Source: Natronosalvus rutilus
GTDB lineage: Archaea; Halobacteriota; Halobacteria; Halobacteriales; Natrialbaceae
Direction of reading: 5' to 3'
Assembly: GCF_024204665.1 (NCBI RefSeq)
Contig: NZ_CP100355.1
Span: 2,771,451 to 2,835,450, forward strand
DNA: 64,000 nt
The first letter of the stretch is position 1; the number at the start of each line of letters is the position of its first letter. The position numbers were made by a program, and so were the translations under genes. The notes beneath the pieces are model-generated. The model was not told the origin of the DNA. It saw only the letters and a program-made list of their open reading frames with translations, and did no database searches. This document shows, piece by piece, positions 17,216 through 26,600 of the stretch.

Positions 17216-18171
17216 AACGCACACTTTCACTCATACTCGCGTCCCTGCTGACGCTCTCGCTGTTCGCAGGTATCGGCCTGCCGGCAGCGGCGTCGACGTC
17301 GGACGGCAACGTCACGACGATCGACACCGACCACCCACTCGCGACTGGCGACGCTATTGAAACCTTCGAGGCAGAGGGCTACGTGGAGGGGCACGTCGGC
17401 CAGCTCGACATGACGCTCTCGGTAGCGGAGGAATCGGCTGACGCCGGCGTCGACTCGCGTCTCGAGACAGACTTCAACGCGGTCTACCTCCGGGCTCAGT
17501 ACAACGAGACCATCGACCGGAGCGTACGCGTCTACATCCCGAACGAGTTGTGGTATTCGTACCCCTCACAGGCCGAGCAGTCGATCACGAACGACATCGG
17601 GGCCGACTTCGAGCCGACTCGAGAAGGCGAGTACACCGCTGTCACTCTCCATTTCGAGGACGTCGATGAGAACGGCACCGACGCCGTCTTTCGCGTGAGC
17701 AAAGAAGCGTCGACGGTCTTCTCGCTCCGGGATACGAGCAGCGGATTCGTCGAGAACGTCACCGGCTACGAACTCCCGACGATCGCCGCCTCGACCGAGT
17801 GGCAGTACGCTCAGGATGCGTTCGCGGGCAACGAGTCGACGGTCGCCATCGACCACGACGGCGAGATCGTGCTCGAGTACGACGGCGACGACACGCCCGG
17901 GCGAGAACGGTGGCAGACGGTCCCCGACTGTAGCTCATCGGCCGGCGTTGACGCCGTGGTCTGTCAGTACGAACGCCAGGGCGTCGAGAACACAACCTAC
18001 GTCATGAGTCGGACGTCCAAACCCCCCGCACTCCGGTATACGGACGACCGGTCGTGGCTGGATGGCTTCCGATCGACGGTCATGAACGACCTCGAGGCAG
18101 CCCTCGAGAAGGCGATGGACCAAGTCGCCGAACTGCGGCCCGGATTTATCGTGGAGGTACACACATGGTAG
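17212..18171 (+). CDS. Secreted hypothetical protein, 319 aa
   Basis: I chose the ATG at 17212, which overlaps the previous stop by ATGA and opens directly into a signal peptide (KRTLSLILASLLTLSLFAGIG, cut near AAAS). The mature protein is acidic and beta-rich. It has two cysteines close together (DCSSSAGVDAVVCQY), a possible disulfide, and ends with an amphipathic helix (LEAALEKAMDQVAEL). No anchor was seen. The next gene overlaps its 3' end by 7 bases. Confidence 0.7.
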   Translation: MKRTLSLILASLLTLSLFAGIGLPAAASTSDGNVTTIDTDHPLATGDAIETFEAEGYVEGHVGQLDMTLSVAEESADAGVDSRLETDFNAVYLRAQYNETIDRSVRVYIPNELWYSYPSQAEQSITNDIGADFEPTREGEYTAVTLHFEDVDENGTDAVFRVSKEASTVFSLRDTSSGFVENVTGYELPTIAASTEWQYAQDAFAGNESTVAIDHDGEIVLEYDGDDTPGRERWQTVPDCSSSAGVDAVVCQYERQGVENTTYVMSRTSKPPALRYTDDRSWLDGFRSTVMNDLEAALEKAMDQVAELRPGFIVEVHTW

Positions 18172-18374
18172 ACACACCGAAGACAACGAAAGGAATCGTG
18201 GTAGCGATCGGCCTCGCACTCGCGGTGGCGCTGTTCCTGTTGACGACTAACCTCTGGGCGTTCATCGTCGGCGTGGCGATCGTCGCCCTCGTGCTGTACG
18301 TCCTGTATCTGGTCGGCGTCGGCGGCCACCAGCGACTCATGAACTACCTTTCGGGTACTGGAGGGCGTCGCTAA
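18165..18374 (+). CDS. Small membrane protein, 69 aa
   Basis: The ATG at 18165 overlaps the preceding gene. Two hydrophobic helices (GIVVAIGLALAVALFLLTTN and FIVGVAIVALVLYVLYLVG) form a hairpin, followed by a short basic tail ending GTGGRR. It is coupled to the next gene (TAATG). Confidence 0.65.
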   Translation: MVDTPKTTKGIVVAIGLALAVALFLLTTNLWAFIVGVAIVALVLYVLYLVGVGGHQRLMNYLSGTGGRR

Positions 18375-18643
18375 TGCTATCAATACTGATGCTCGTCGTG
18401 GTTGCGATCACCGTCGCGTACGTGCTGACGACGCGGTTCCCGAACACGGCCCGGCGCTGGTTCCGACGGTTCTGGGCACTCCGGGCGGTGTTCTTCGGGC
18501 TGTTCTGGCTCTCGTTCGCCTGGGTACTCATTGGGAGCGGGGTATTCCCGCTCATGGTCGTCGGGATGCTCGTGTTCTTCATCGCCGCGATGTACATCTT
18601 CGTCGAAAACCCACAGCAGGAGGTTCGATCATGGATTCGATAA
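18374..18643 (+). CDS. Small membrane protein, 89 aa
   Basis: An N-terminal helix (LSILMLVVVAITVAYVL) is followed by a very basic, aromatic linker (TARRWFRRFWALR). Two hydrophobic segments follow (FFGLFWLSFAWVLIG and PLMVVGMLVFFIAAMYIFV). The basic patch should face the cytosol and could contact DNA or the acidic protein encoded next. It overlaps the next gene by 13 bases. Confidence 0.65.
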   Translation: MLSILMLVVVAITVAYVLTTRFPNTARRWFRRFWALRAVFFGLFWLSFAWVLIGSGVFPLMVVGMLVFFIAAMYIFVENPQQEVRSWIR

Positions 18644-19242
18644 TCGCCGACGAACACGACTTCATCCGCAAGCGCCTCGAGGAGTCGGCCGCCAGTACCG
18701 AGACACTCCTCTCGGTTCGAAAGCGACTCCAGGCCATCGGCCCGGACCTCCGACGGGTGTACGACACGAACGGCTACACGAACTTCCTGGTTGCCTACCT
18801 CAAGCGCGAACACGAGAAGTACCAGCTTCACCACGGGAACGGCCCGGACAATCACGAATACGAGGAGACGCGTTCTACGCCGACGTGCCACTGTATGGTA
18901 GCCTCGTGCCCGATCGGCAACGGCCGGTTGCCGATATCGATCCGGACGGCTGACGACCCCGAGCGAGCCACTCGCCAGTATACGCACGAGCATACTGCTC
19001 ACCCGGTCGCCTTACACGAGGCTCGCCAGGAGTGGCACTCGCTGTGCTCCGATCTTGAAAGCGAGCTATCGCTCATGAAGATCGCCCTCGCAAAAGACGT
19101 CCCTGTCGAGACGCTCGAGGACCCCGAAGCGCTGGCTGCCGACGAGGTAGCGGAGGAAGAGACCGACGACGCCGACGCTGACGACGGTGAGGAGAGCGAC
19201 GAGGAGACGACCGGACACGATCCGACGACGGTGATGGCCTAA
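18631..19242 (+). CDS. Acidic hypothetical protein with CxC/C cluster, 203 aa
   Basis: The N-terminal half is helical (DFIRKRLEESAASTETLL). A central CHCMVASC segment (about residues 86-93) could bind a metal or form disulfides. The C-terminal 35 residues are almost all Asp and Glu. There is no signal or membrane helix, so it is cytosolic. Its stop overlaps the ATPase start (TAATG), which points to a partner or adaptor of the ATPase. Confidence 0.6.
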   Translation: MDSIIADEHDFIRKRLEESAASTETLLSVRKRLQAIGPDLRRVYDTNGYTNFLVAYLKREHEKYQLHHGNGPDNHEYEETRSTPTCHCMVASCPIGNGRLPISIRTADDPERATRQYTHEHTAHPVALHEARQEWHSLCSDLESELSLMKIALAKDVPVETLEDPEALAADEVAEEETDDADADDGEESDEETTGHDPTTVMA

Positions 19243-21476
19243 TGGTACTCAACCAGTCCACGCGGGACACGATCGAACACGAGCAACGCAAGCGCCGGCG
19301 TGAGGCCTTCCGAACCCGGAAGGAAGCGGTCAACACGGCCATCCGGCGGTGTTCTCGAGCGCTCGACCGGGGCGAGACGACGCACTACCAGTACGTCGCC
19401 CGGAAGTTGAGCGAGACCATCCTCCCCGGACTTGAGGACCAGATCGACGGCTTGGTCGTCGGCCTCGCCGAAGACCTCGCCGATCACGAGTACTGGGACT
19501 ACCCGGCCTACCGTCGGTTCACGACCGACGAGACGCGTATCCGTGAAGTCCTCGCGGCTGGTACCCGGAGCAACCGGTCGCGGCTCGCCCTCGAGTCCGC
19601 CGGCGTCAGTGACGAACTCGAGACGGCCAAACGCCTCGTCGAGCGAACGTTCAAGACGGCGGTGGCGATCGCCGAGCACCTCGAGGTCGTCACCACGAGC
19701 TACACCAACGCCGTCGACTGCGTGGGCCACACGACGAAACTTGGCGTCCACCTCCAGGACTGGGACATGGATATCGGCGACCCGATCAACCTCTTTTCTG
19801 ACCAGGCCGGCCCGCTCAAGACGTTGTACTGCGGCGGCACCGGAACGGGGAAGTCGACCGGCATGGGTCGGGAGACCGAGGACTACTACCTCCGGAACTT
19901 CGTCGACGGAAAGGACATCAAGCTCATCGACCTCGTCGGAATGCGTGACGGCGAGAACTGGTTCTACGACGTCCCCCAACAACAGGAACCGCTCCGGAAG
20001 GTGCGCGAAGAACTCGGGCTCGCTCCCGACTTCACCGGCACTGAGTTCGACGAGCGGAAGATGGAGATCCTGCTGCCGCTCACGAAAGGACTCAACGACC
20101 AGGAGCTTCCCTTTGATACCGAACGCGGCGAGGACGGCGAGTTTATCTGCCGACCGTTCACCGTGCCGGCGTGTGAGATTCGAAAGCCGTTGCTCGTCTC
20201 GCTCATCATGTCTCGAGTGTCCGAGAGCGAGGAGCAAACCATCCGGGAGGTCTACGACGAGGTCGACGCCGACAAAACCGACTGGTCACTCGGCGACATT
20301 GCCGAGGAGATTCGACTCCGACCGGAGCTCTCAGATAAGCACAAGGCGAAAGCGATCGGCGTGCTTCGCGGACTCCAGAATGAGGGGTTCATCCGCACTC
20401 GAGAAGATCCGTACGCCATCCAGTGGAACGACATCTTCTACGACACCCAGACGATCACGGTCTTCTCACAAGCGTTCTGCCGGACGGAAATCTCGAAGGT
20501 GATGGCGTTCGCCTATTTGTGCGATTCCATCCTCGAGCAACGCAAGCAGGACCCGTTCGTCCCCGACTGCGGCGTCATCATGCGGGAGTTGTGGAGCGTG
20601 GCGCCGCACAAACAGCGCCAGAGCTTCGACTCGCGCGTCGCGGCCATCCAAGAGGCGATCGGGCAGGTGTTGATGCGAATGTTCCGCGAAAACCGCCACT
20701 ACGGCGTCCACGTCTTCGCTGACACCCAGCAACCGAGCGACCTCCTGAAATCAATCCGGGAGATGTTCAATCGCTACGTCGTCTACGGCGCGAACTACGA
20801 CACGATCGACGATATCATGTCGTGGACGCAGAACAACCGGAAGAAAGCGTTCTGGGGGACGATGAGCGCCCGGCGTGGCGAGGCTGGCGTGATCGGGATG
20901 GTCGAGCCGGCCGTCGAGAACCACCGCATCGAGTTCGTCTCACCCGTTCGGTACGCGCCACCGAGCCATCACCACCGCGACGCAGCCGTCGACAAGACGG
21001 GATGGCACGGGCGGGTGCAGTACCTCGAGAACGAGGAGCTACGCGCCCCGGCGGACGTCGACGGCGTGATCTGGGACGACGAGATCCACCCGTCGCTGGT
21101 GATTGATCCGTTCAACGGCGACGGCACTGAGTCCGACGGCGTCTATGACCCCGAGGCGACGCCTGCAAAGGCGTTTGCCCAGCAATGCCTCACTCACGAG
21201 TGGGACAAACGCATCAAGAAGAGCGACGTCTACACGGCGTTCCACGAGTTCGTCGTCGCCCACGGCCACGATCGTGACCGATGGGACTTCGAGCACCGGG
21301 GCGTCCAGTCCCAGTTCGGGTCGGCCATGAAGAGCGTTATCGAGGATGAGATCACGAATACGAAGATCGACGGCGACATGGCCTACCGAAATCTCCGCTT
21401 CACGAGGAAGGGGAAAGAGTTCCTCGAGGAGGCCACTGTGGACATCCAGAGCGCCGCCGAGCCGATCCACTCGTAG
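19242..21476 (+). CDS. FtsK/HerA/VirB4-class P-loop ATPase (744 aa)
   Basis: A Walker A motif, GGTGTGKST, spans residues 198-206. A Walker B-like strand ending in acid (CGVIMREL, about 443-450) and the late FADTQQP motif (about 492-498) are arranged as in FtsK, HerA, VirB4 and TraD motors. An N-terminal helical region of about 150 residues precedes the core. Residues from about 640 (KKSDVYTAFHEFVVAHG) look like the winged-helix tail found after D5/P4-type primase-helicases. It has no membrane helix; it probably docks on the small membrane proteins and moves DNA or protein. Confidence 0.85.
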   Translation: MVLNQSTRDTIEHEQRKRRREAFRTRKEAVNTAIRRCSRALDRGETTHYQYVARKLSETILPGLEDQIDGLVVGLAEDLADHEYWDYPAYRRFTTDETRIREVLAAGTRSNRSRLALESAGVSDELETAKRLVERTFKTAVAIAEHLEVVTTSYTNAVDCVGHTTKLGVHLQDWDMDIGDPINLFSDQAGPLKTLYCGGTGTGKSTGMGRETEDYYLRNFVDGKDIKLIDLVGMRDGENWFYDVPQQQEPLRKVREELGLAPDFTGTEFDERKMEILLPLTKGLNDQELPFDTERGEDGEFICRPFTVPACEIRKPLLVSLIMSRVSESEEQTIREVYDEVDADKTDWSLGDIAEEIRLRPELSDKHKAKAIGVLRGLQNEGFIRTREDPYAIQWNDIFYDTQTITVFSQAFCRTEISKVMAFAYLCDSILEQRKQDPFVPDCGVIMRELWSVAPHKQRQSFDSRVAAIQEAIGQVLMRMFRENRHYGVHVFADTQQPSDLLKSIREMFNRYVVYGANYDTIDDIMSWTQNNRKKAFWGTMSARRGEAGVIGMVEPAVENHRIEFVSPVRYAPPSHHHRDAAVDKTGWHGRVQYLENEELRAPADVDGVIWDDEIHPSLVIDPFNGDGTESDGVYDPEATPAKAFAQQCLTHEWDKRIKKSDVYTAFHEFVVAHGHDRDRWDFEHRGVQSQFGSAMKSVIEDEITNTKIDGDMAYRNLRFTRKGKEFLEEATVDIQSAAEPIHS

Positions 21477-21486
21477 CGAACTACTC

Positions 21487-21597
21487 CGAACGTAATTCGA
21501 AGGTTTTGCGAATCAAAACCCATAGCAGGCGCGGCGTTCACGAACGTTCGAACTAACAAAGCACCGGGCTACTTGTACCAGTAATATACGCGCGTAT
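21487..21597. promoter_or_regulatory. Control region with three CGAA motifs at 11-bp spacing, a hairpin and palindromes
   Basis: CGAA begins at 21487, 21498 and 21509, exactly 11 bp apart. GGTTTTG (21502-21508) and CAAAACC (21514-21520) form a perfect 7-bp inverted repeat around the third motif. CGAACGTTCG (21541-21550) and ATACGCGCGTAT (21586-21597) are perfect palindromes. The surrounding 21477-21785 stretch has no gene that I can support. This is probably the terminator/promoter junction between the ATPase operon and the second membrane operon. Confidence 0.5.
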
Positions 21598-21785
21598 CAT
21601 GCGCGCCCCCGATCAAATTAGACCGCATGACAATTCTTCACCCACACACCACCCTGAGCCTCGAGGCCAGCTCCCGGACGAAAAATTCCCCGGCGAACTC
21701 TCGAGGCGATCGTCCGCCACCCCCTCCATTTCGTTTTGGAGGTATCGACATCGAAGTACTACAACGAAGTTCTAAGCAATCCAAC

Positions 21786-22004
21786 ATGGAACTGACCGGA
21801 ACCACAAACTATCCACTGTCCTGTCCCGATCCGATCTGGGACGAGTTCAAGACGAGTTTCGCGACTGCCGACGTCAACGTCAACGAGGCGCTGGTCGCGA
21901 CGCTCGCTCGAGAGATCGTATGGACGCGCGGCGACGAACTGCCCGACGACCAACTGGCGGCCTACCTGGAGTTGATCTCTGATTATGACCACCGACGCGA
22001 GTAG
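21786..22004 (+). CDS. Small hypothetical protein, 72 aa
   Basis: I chose the ATG at 21786 (MELTGTTNYPLSC); the in-frame extension upstream is Pro/Arg-rich and unlikely. The protein is acidic and helical (VNVNEALVATLAREIVW) with one cysteine. Its 3' end overlaps the next gene by 20 bases. It may be a cytosolic regulator or adaptor at the head of the second operon. Confidence 0.55.
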   Translation: MELTGTTNYPLSCPDPIWDEFKTSFATADVNVNEALVATLAREIVWTRGDELPDDQLAAYLELISDYDHRRE

Positions 22005-22953
22005 CATCAATCAGCGGCATCGCCGGCGGTATCTCTCGGGGACGTACAACTCCATCGACGAGATCACCGACCCCGGGACAGTCGCGGACGAATCGAGCGG
22101 TAAGTGGCGCGAGTACATCGTCAACAACAAGCTCTGGGTGTTCCTGACCGCCCTGCTCGCGGTGGGCGTGTTCGTGCTCGCGTTCCGATGGATCGCCACC
22201 ACGATGGGCAACCTGCTCTCGAATCGATGGGCACAACTCGCCCTCGGGGCGTTCGTGCTCGCTGCTGTCTCGTACTACGCCGGTCGGCGCCACCAACTCG
22301 GCGTGTTCACGAGCGTCGACGAGTTCGTCGCCCAGGGCGAACACGAGAACAAGCGCTACTTTTGCGAGTACGTCACCGACACCGATGGAAAGAACGAGCG
22401 CGTCGAAGTCTACAAGGGCTTTACACGGTTCGGAAACCCGGGTTCGAAGCTCAAAGTCCGGGATTTAGATCCGGAATGGGCACGTCTCGCCCAGTATCGA
22501 GGGTACGACGCCGACGACCCGGCGCCGATCTCGATCCATCGCGAGCTCGCAACGGTCAGCCACACCGAGTTCGGCACGATCGTCGCCCAGCCGACCAACG
22601 GCATCGACGCCTTCGAAGGCGGCGGGAAGTCTGTTCTCGAGGCGACCATCCCGGATATGACTCGGGAGAACAAGGTGCCGACGCTCAAGAAACAACTCGA
22701 GGAGAAAAAGAACCAGGTCGACGACCTCGAGGACAAGATCCAGACGCTCACCGAGCAGCGCGACAAAGCCTACGAGATGGCCCGGAAGGCCCAGGACGAA
22801 GTCCTCGATCCGTTCATCGACCGCGTCGACCGGGTGATGGGCGTCCGGGACCGCCGGCGCAACCGCTCGAGTGACGATAGCGAGGGGACACTCCTCTCGA
22901 GAGAGCCGACGGCCGACGACCTCGGGACCGACATTCAGATCGAAGACGACTGA
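21985..22953 (+). CDS. Two-TM membrane protein with coiled coil, 322 aa
   Basis: An N-terminal cytosolic stretch of about 45 residues precedes helices at about 51-70 and 82-100. A soluble domain of about 120 residues with one cysteine (RYFCEYV) follows. A coiled coil at about 231-273 (LKKQLEEKKNQVDDLEDK...) and a charged tail end the protein. A membrane-anchored cytosolic coiled coil fits a scaffold or internal membrane protein of a particle or secretion complex. The next gene starts 15 bases later. Confidence 0.7.
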   Translation: MTTDASSINQRHRRRYLSGTYNSIDEITDPGTVADESSGKWREYIVNNKLWVFLTALLAVGVFVLAFRWIATTMGNLLSNRWAQLALGAFVLAAVSYYAGRRHQLGVFTSVDEFVAQGEHENKRYFCEYVTDTDGKNERVEVYKGFTRFGNPGSKLKVRDLDPEWARLAQYRGYDADDPAPISIHRELATVSHTEFGTIVAQPTNGIDAFEGGGKSVLEATIPDMTRENKVPTLKKQLEEKKNQVDDLEDKIQTLTEQRDKAYEMARKAQDEVLDPFIDRVDRVMGVRDRRRNRSSDDSEGTLLSREPTADDLGTDIQIEDD

Positions 22954-22968
22954 GGAGACGAGATATTC

Positions 22969-24564
22969 ATGCATACACCTACTGCACTAGCGATAGCACT
23001 GCTTCTTCTCGTGTCGCTGGCGGCGCCTTTCGCGGGCATCGTCGGCGCACAGGAGATGACTGACCACCCGGAGGCCAACCTCCACATCGAGCAACCCAGC
23101 TATATCGACTCCGACGTCGCCCGCCAGACCGATAACGGGACGACGATCTACGAGGCGCGGGGTGAGTCGGTGACGATCGTGCCGACGAACCTGGACCGGC
23201 AGAACATCACCGGTTACGGGAAGGACACCGACGCCGGATCGTTCACCTTCGACGATAACCTCGAGGTATGGACGCTCGACGTCGACGGCGAAACCGGGAC
23301 GTTCGAACTCTACTGGCTCGTCGAGGAACCCGTCGAAGACGAGAACGCGACGGGCACTGAAACCGTTCGCTACGAGGCCACCGTCCGGCTCTCGGACACC
23401 GACGGCGTCTACCTCACCCAGTCCGAGTACGAGAATCGCCAGGACATGGTCGACCTCGGAGAAAAGGCCGATGCCGTAGTCAACGACCTGAAAGGGCGCT
23501 GGCTTCCGTTCTTCGATACCTCGGGCGATGCCGGCGACGTGATCGACCGAATGGGGTCGGTTGCGGCGACCATCGGGAACCCTCTGAACATGTTCTCGTC
23601 GGGGTATCTCGGCTTCCACACCCTGTTGCTCGTCTCACTCGGGGCGATGCTGGCAGCGCTCCAGTACCTCGGGTTCTTCGCGTGGGTCGTCCACAAACTC
23701 CGGGGCCAGAACCACGACTTCGAGCAGAACGAAGCCTACGAAGGCGAGATTGCCGAGCGACAACTCGAGGTCGACGAACGCGACCGCCTGAACAAACTGG
23801 CAAACATGGACTGGTTCGATATCTTCGAGGACGACCACATCGCCCGGGCGTTCCGTGACCACCTCGGGGAGACCGTCCTCGGCGGGTGGATTCGACTGAA
23901 CGCCGCTATCCGGCCCCGGAACGTGGTTCGTGACCGACTCCAGGCGATGGGTCAGTCGGGGTACGTCGCTGTCTGTACGTTTGATCGGTCCCTCGAGATC
24001 GACGATGACGACGAAGACGTGCTCGAGCCAGTTCTCGAAAGCGTCGACCTCGTGCGAGAGGACAGCGTCGACGTCGATACGCTCGACGAGCGGGAAGCGA
24101 TCGCCCCGCTCACCGAGGCCGCTGGCGACGCGCCGTGTGATCTCGAGGCCATCCTCGGGACGGTCAACTGGTGTCACGACGAGCTGGTCGCGTTCGACTT
24201 CGAGAACGCCGATGTGAATCCGACGCGACTCGAGACGCCGATCGAAACCCTGGATCTCGAGACGTTGATCGAACGCCTCGACGCCGACATGACTCACTTC
24301 GAAGACGAAGAACAGTACGGCGAGTACCTGCATTCGTTCGTCGCGAGCGTACGCGAGCACCCGTTCACCGAAGACGACGGGACGCCCGACGAACTCCGGT
24401 ACATCTTCAACAACCTGCTCCAGGCGGCCCAACTCCTCGAGGACCGGTACGGATTCCCCCTCGGGGACTACCAGAGCGACGCCTTCGAGACGGCCGTCGA
24501 CAGCTACGACCGGTCGGCTCGAGCGGCGGCGTACTCCGAGGAGGTGAGCACCGGTGCGGCCTGA
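22969..24564 (+). CDS. Membrane-spanning protein with ectodomain and large cytosolic domain (531 aa)
   Basis: A signal peptide (LAIALLLLVSLAAPFAGIVGAQ) is cut near residue 28. The ectodomain of about 185 residues is acidic and beta-rich. A membrane helix lies at about 217-243, followed by about 285 cytosolic residues that are acidic and helical. This type I topology with a big internal domain suits a component linking the cell surface to cytosolic machinery. The next gene overlaps it by 11 bases. It is unlike known pleolipovirus spikes, which have short inner tails. Confidence 0.7.
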   Translation: MHTPTALAIALLLLVSLAAPFAGIVGAQEMTDHPEANLHIEQPSYIDSDVARQTDNGTTIYEARGESVTIVPTNLDRQNITGYGKDTDAGSFTFDDNLEVWTLDVDGETGTFELYWLVEEPVEDENATGTETVRYEATVRLSDTDGVYLTQSEYENRQDMVDLGEKADAVVNDLKGRWLPFFDTSGDAGDVIDRMGSVAATIGNPLNMFSSGYLGFHTLLLVSLGAMLAALQYLGFFAWVVHKLRGQNHDFEQNEAYEGEIAERQLEVDERDRLNKLANMDWFDIFEDDHIARAFRDHLGETVLGGWIRLNAAIRPRNVVRDRLQAMGQSGYVAVCTFDRSLEIDDDDEDVLEPVLESVDLVREDSVDVDTLDEREAIAPLTEAAGDAPCDLEAILGTVNWCHDELVAFDFENADVNPTRLETPIETLDLETLIERLDADMTHFEDEEQYGEYLHSFVASVREHPFTEDDGTPDELRYIFNNLLQAAQLLEDRYGFPLGDYQSDAFETAVDSYDRSARAAAYSEEVSTGAA

Positions 24565-26572
24565 ACTCCTCCAGAGCGGCGTCCCCGAGTTCACTGCCGG
24601 CCAGAAGTGGACCGGCGTCGGCGTCCTCGTCGGGATGGCGGTGCTCTTACTGTTCATCTGGTATCGTAGCCGGTTTGCCGGCCTCAAACCCTCGAACGCC
24701 GAGCACAAGGACACGCTGTGGACGCAACTGTACCACCGTGATCCGTCGACCTACCGTCTTCCGGCCGGCATCGACGTCGCTCGTCACCGGGACGCGATTC
24801 TCGAGACCGTCACGGATCGGGAAAGTATCGACCGGCGAGCGGCGACGGTCTCGGGCGGCCTCGGCGAGGTGCGTTCGACGCTCTCGTCGACGGTAGGCCC
24901 CGTGATCGATCGACTTCCCCGGCCGGCACGGCGGTCGCTCGGGCTCGCCGTCCTGGTCGCCATCCTCGGGGCGCCGGCTGTCTCGACGGCCGCGTTGCTC
25001 GAGTTCCTGAGCTCGGAGACCGATCGACCCGGCGGCCTCGAGGCACTCTCGATGATCGCCGACGCGACGGTCACGGTGGGAACGCTCGCCGTCGACGTCG
25101 TGTCGTCGTTCCCGTACGCCGGGACGCTGTTCGCATTCGCTCTTTCGGCGGTGCTCATCGTCGGTGAGTGGCTGTTCACTCGCTGGTGGCTCACTGTTGC
25201 CCTGCTGGCCGGCGGTGCAACGGCGATCGTCGTCTTCGACCATTATCGGACGCGAGAGGCCGGTTCGAAGGATGGTCTCGAGCGTCGAACCCTGGGGGTA
25301 ACGGCCGTGAAACGGGTGTCCATCGTGTGGATCGCCGGCGTCGTGCCGACGGTCATCGGATCGGGGCTCGAGAACGCGGTCCCCGGTGGCCCGCCGGTCA
25401 GTCAGTACGGGGCCGTCCTCGGACTCGTGGTGGCGTTCGCTATCGGGTTGTACTATCTGGCGCTGACGGTCGCCGAAGCGATCACGGGTGTACTGGAGGC
25501 CGCTCGTGAGGACGTCACGATCGGTGACGGTCGACAGTTGGCCGATCACCCTGCCCTCGAGGGCGCCGGCTACGATCACCACGAGGCCGCCGACGGACTC
25601 CTCGATCGGCTCGAGGCGACCGGTCGGAACTGGCGCGGTAGTCGTGTCGACTGGGCGCTGGCCGGTTCGCTTGCCGTCCGGCGAGTCCTCATCGGGACGT
25701 GGATGCTGGCGGCGCCGTTGCCGCTGGGGTACTTCCTCTCCGGTGTCTCGAGTGGCGCGTACGTCGACGTCGGTCGGGCGCTGGTTGCCGCCGATACCGG
25801 GATTCAGGCGCTCGTACTCGCGTGCGTCCTCGCCCCGATCGCCGTCGTGGCCTACCTCGGACGGGACTCGATGGACACTCTCGGCCTCGGGCTTCGCGAA
25901 GCGTGGTCACGTCGACGCGTTCGCCTGGCCGCCCTCCGACGGGGCGTCCCGATCATGGCGGTCGTCGTCGCGACGGCGATCGCGTACTCGCTGCGGTTCC
26001 CCTTGCCGATGGCGATCGGTGTGGGTGTCGCGGTCGGTCTCGGGGCGCGGTTGGCCTACGAGGCGCTCATGAGTGCAAAGTACCGGATCTCGATGTTCGA
26101 GGCCCTGGAGGCCGTCGAGAAGGACGTGCTTCTCGAGGCCTACGTACTCGAGGACGCCGGCGGGACGACGCGATATCTCGCCGTCCTCAACAGCGACGTT
26201 CGCGTACTCGCAGACACGCCCAGTAACCTCGTCCACGCCGTGTGTGACGTCTATGACGACGTGAGCCGTGGCGAGGACGTCACGACGCGTCCGCGCTGGC
26301 GAGCGGAGTACGCCCTCCGGTTCGGTATTGTCGACGCCGAGGAAGCGGACGCGAAGATCACCGAGCGCATCCGAAAGCGGTGTCTCGGGGAGTTACGTGA
26401 CGAGAAACAGGAGTGGCTGTCCGTTCTCGAGGACCGGGTGCGTGAGTACCCGTCCGAGGAGTTCGAGAGCTGGGTTCGCTGGGGCCGGCGTCACGGTGTA
26501 CTGTCCGTGAGAGAAGATTCGACCGGGGAGACGGTTGTTTTCCTCGAGCGCGACCCCTGGAGGCGATCGTGA
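24554..26572 (+). CDS. Large polytopic membrane protein (672 aa), putative channel/scaffold component
   Basis: The start is a GTG inside the end of the previous gene. About ten to twelve hydrophobic segments are spread over residues 12-510; examples are VGVLVGMAVLLLFIWY, LGLAVLVAILGAPAVSTAALL and LAGSLAVRRVLIGTWMLAAPL. The last ~160 residues form a soluble cytosolic domain (ISMFEALEAVEKDVLLEAYVLED...). The layout recalls VirB6- or CedA-type transporter subunits only in general shape; no family motif was identified. Confidence 0.7.
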   Translation: MRPELLQSGVPEFTAGQKWTGVGVLVGMAVLLLFIWYRSRFAGLKPSNAEHKDTLWTQLYHRDPSTYRLPAGIDVARHRDAILETVTDRESIDRRAATVSGGLGEVRSTLSSTVGPVIDRLPRPARRSLGLAVLVAILGAPAVSTAALLEFLSSETDRPGGLEALSMIADATVTVGTLAVDVVSSFPYAGTLFAFALSAVLIVGEWLFTRWWLTVALLAGGATAIVVFDHYRTREAGSKDGLERRTLGVTAVKRVSIVWIAGVVPTVIGSGLENAVPGGPPVSQYGAVLGLVVAFAIGLYYLALTVAEAITGVLEAAREDVTIGDGRQLADHPALEGAGYDHHEAADGLLDRLEATGRNWRGSRVDWALAGSLAVRRVLIGTWMLAAPLPLGYFLSGVSSGAYVDVGRALVAADTGIQALVLACVLAPIAVVAYLGRDSMDTLGLGLREAWSRRRVRLAALRRGVPIMAVVVATAIAYSLRFPLPMAIGVGVAVGLGARLAYEALMSAKYRISMFEALEAVEKDVLLEAYVLEDAGGTTRYLAVLNSDVRVLADTPSNLVHAVCDVYDDVSRGEDVTTRPRWRAEYALRFGIVDAEEADAKITERIRKRCLGELRDEKQEWLSVLEDRVREYPSEEFESWVRWGRRHGVLSVREDSTGETVVFLERDPWRRS

Positions 26573-26600
26573 TATTCGTCACGCTCGAATTCGAGTAACG

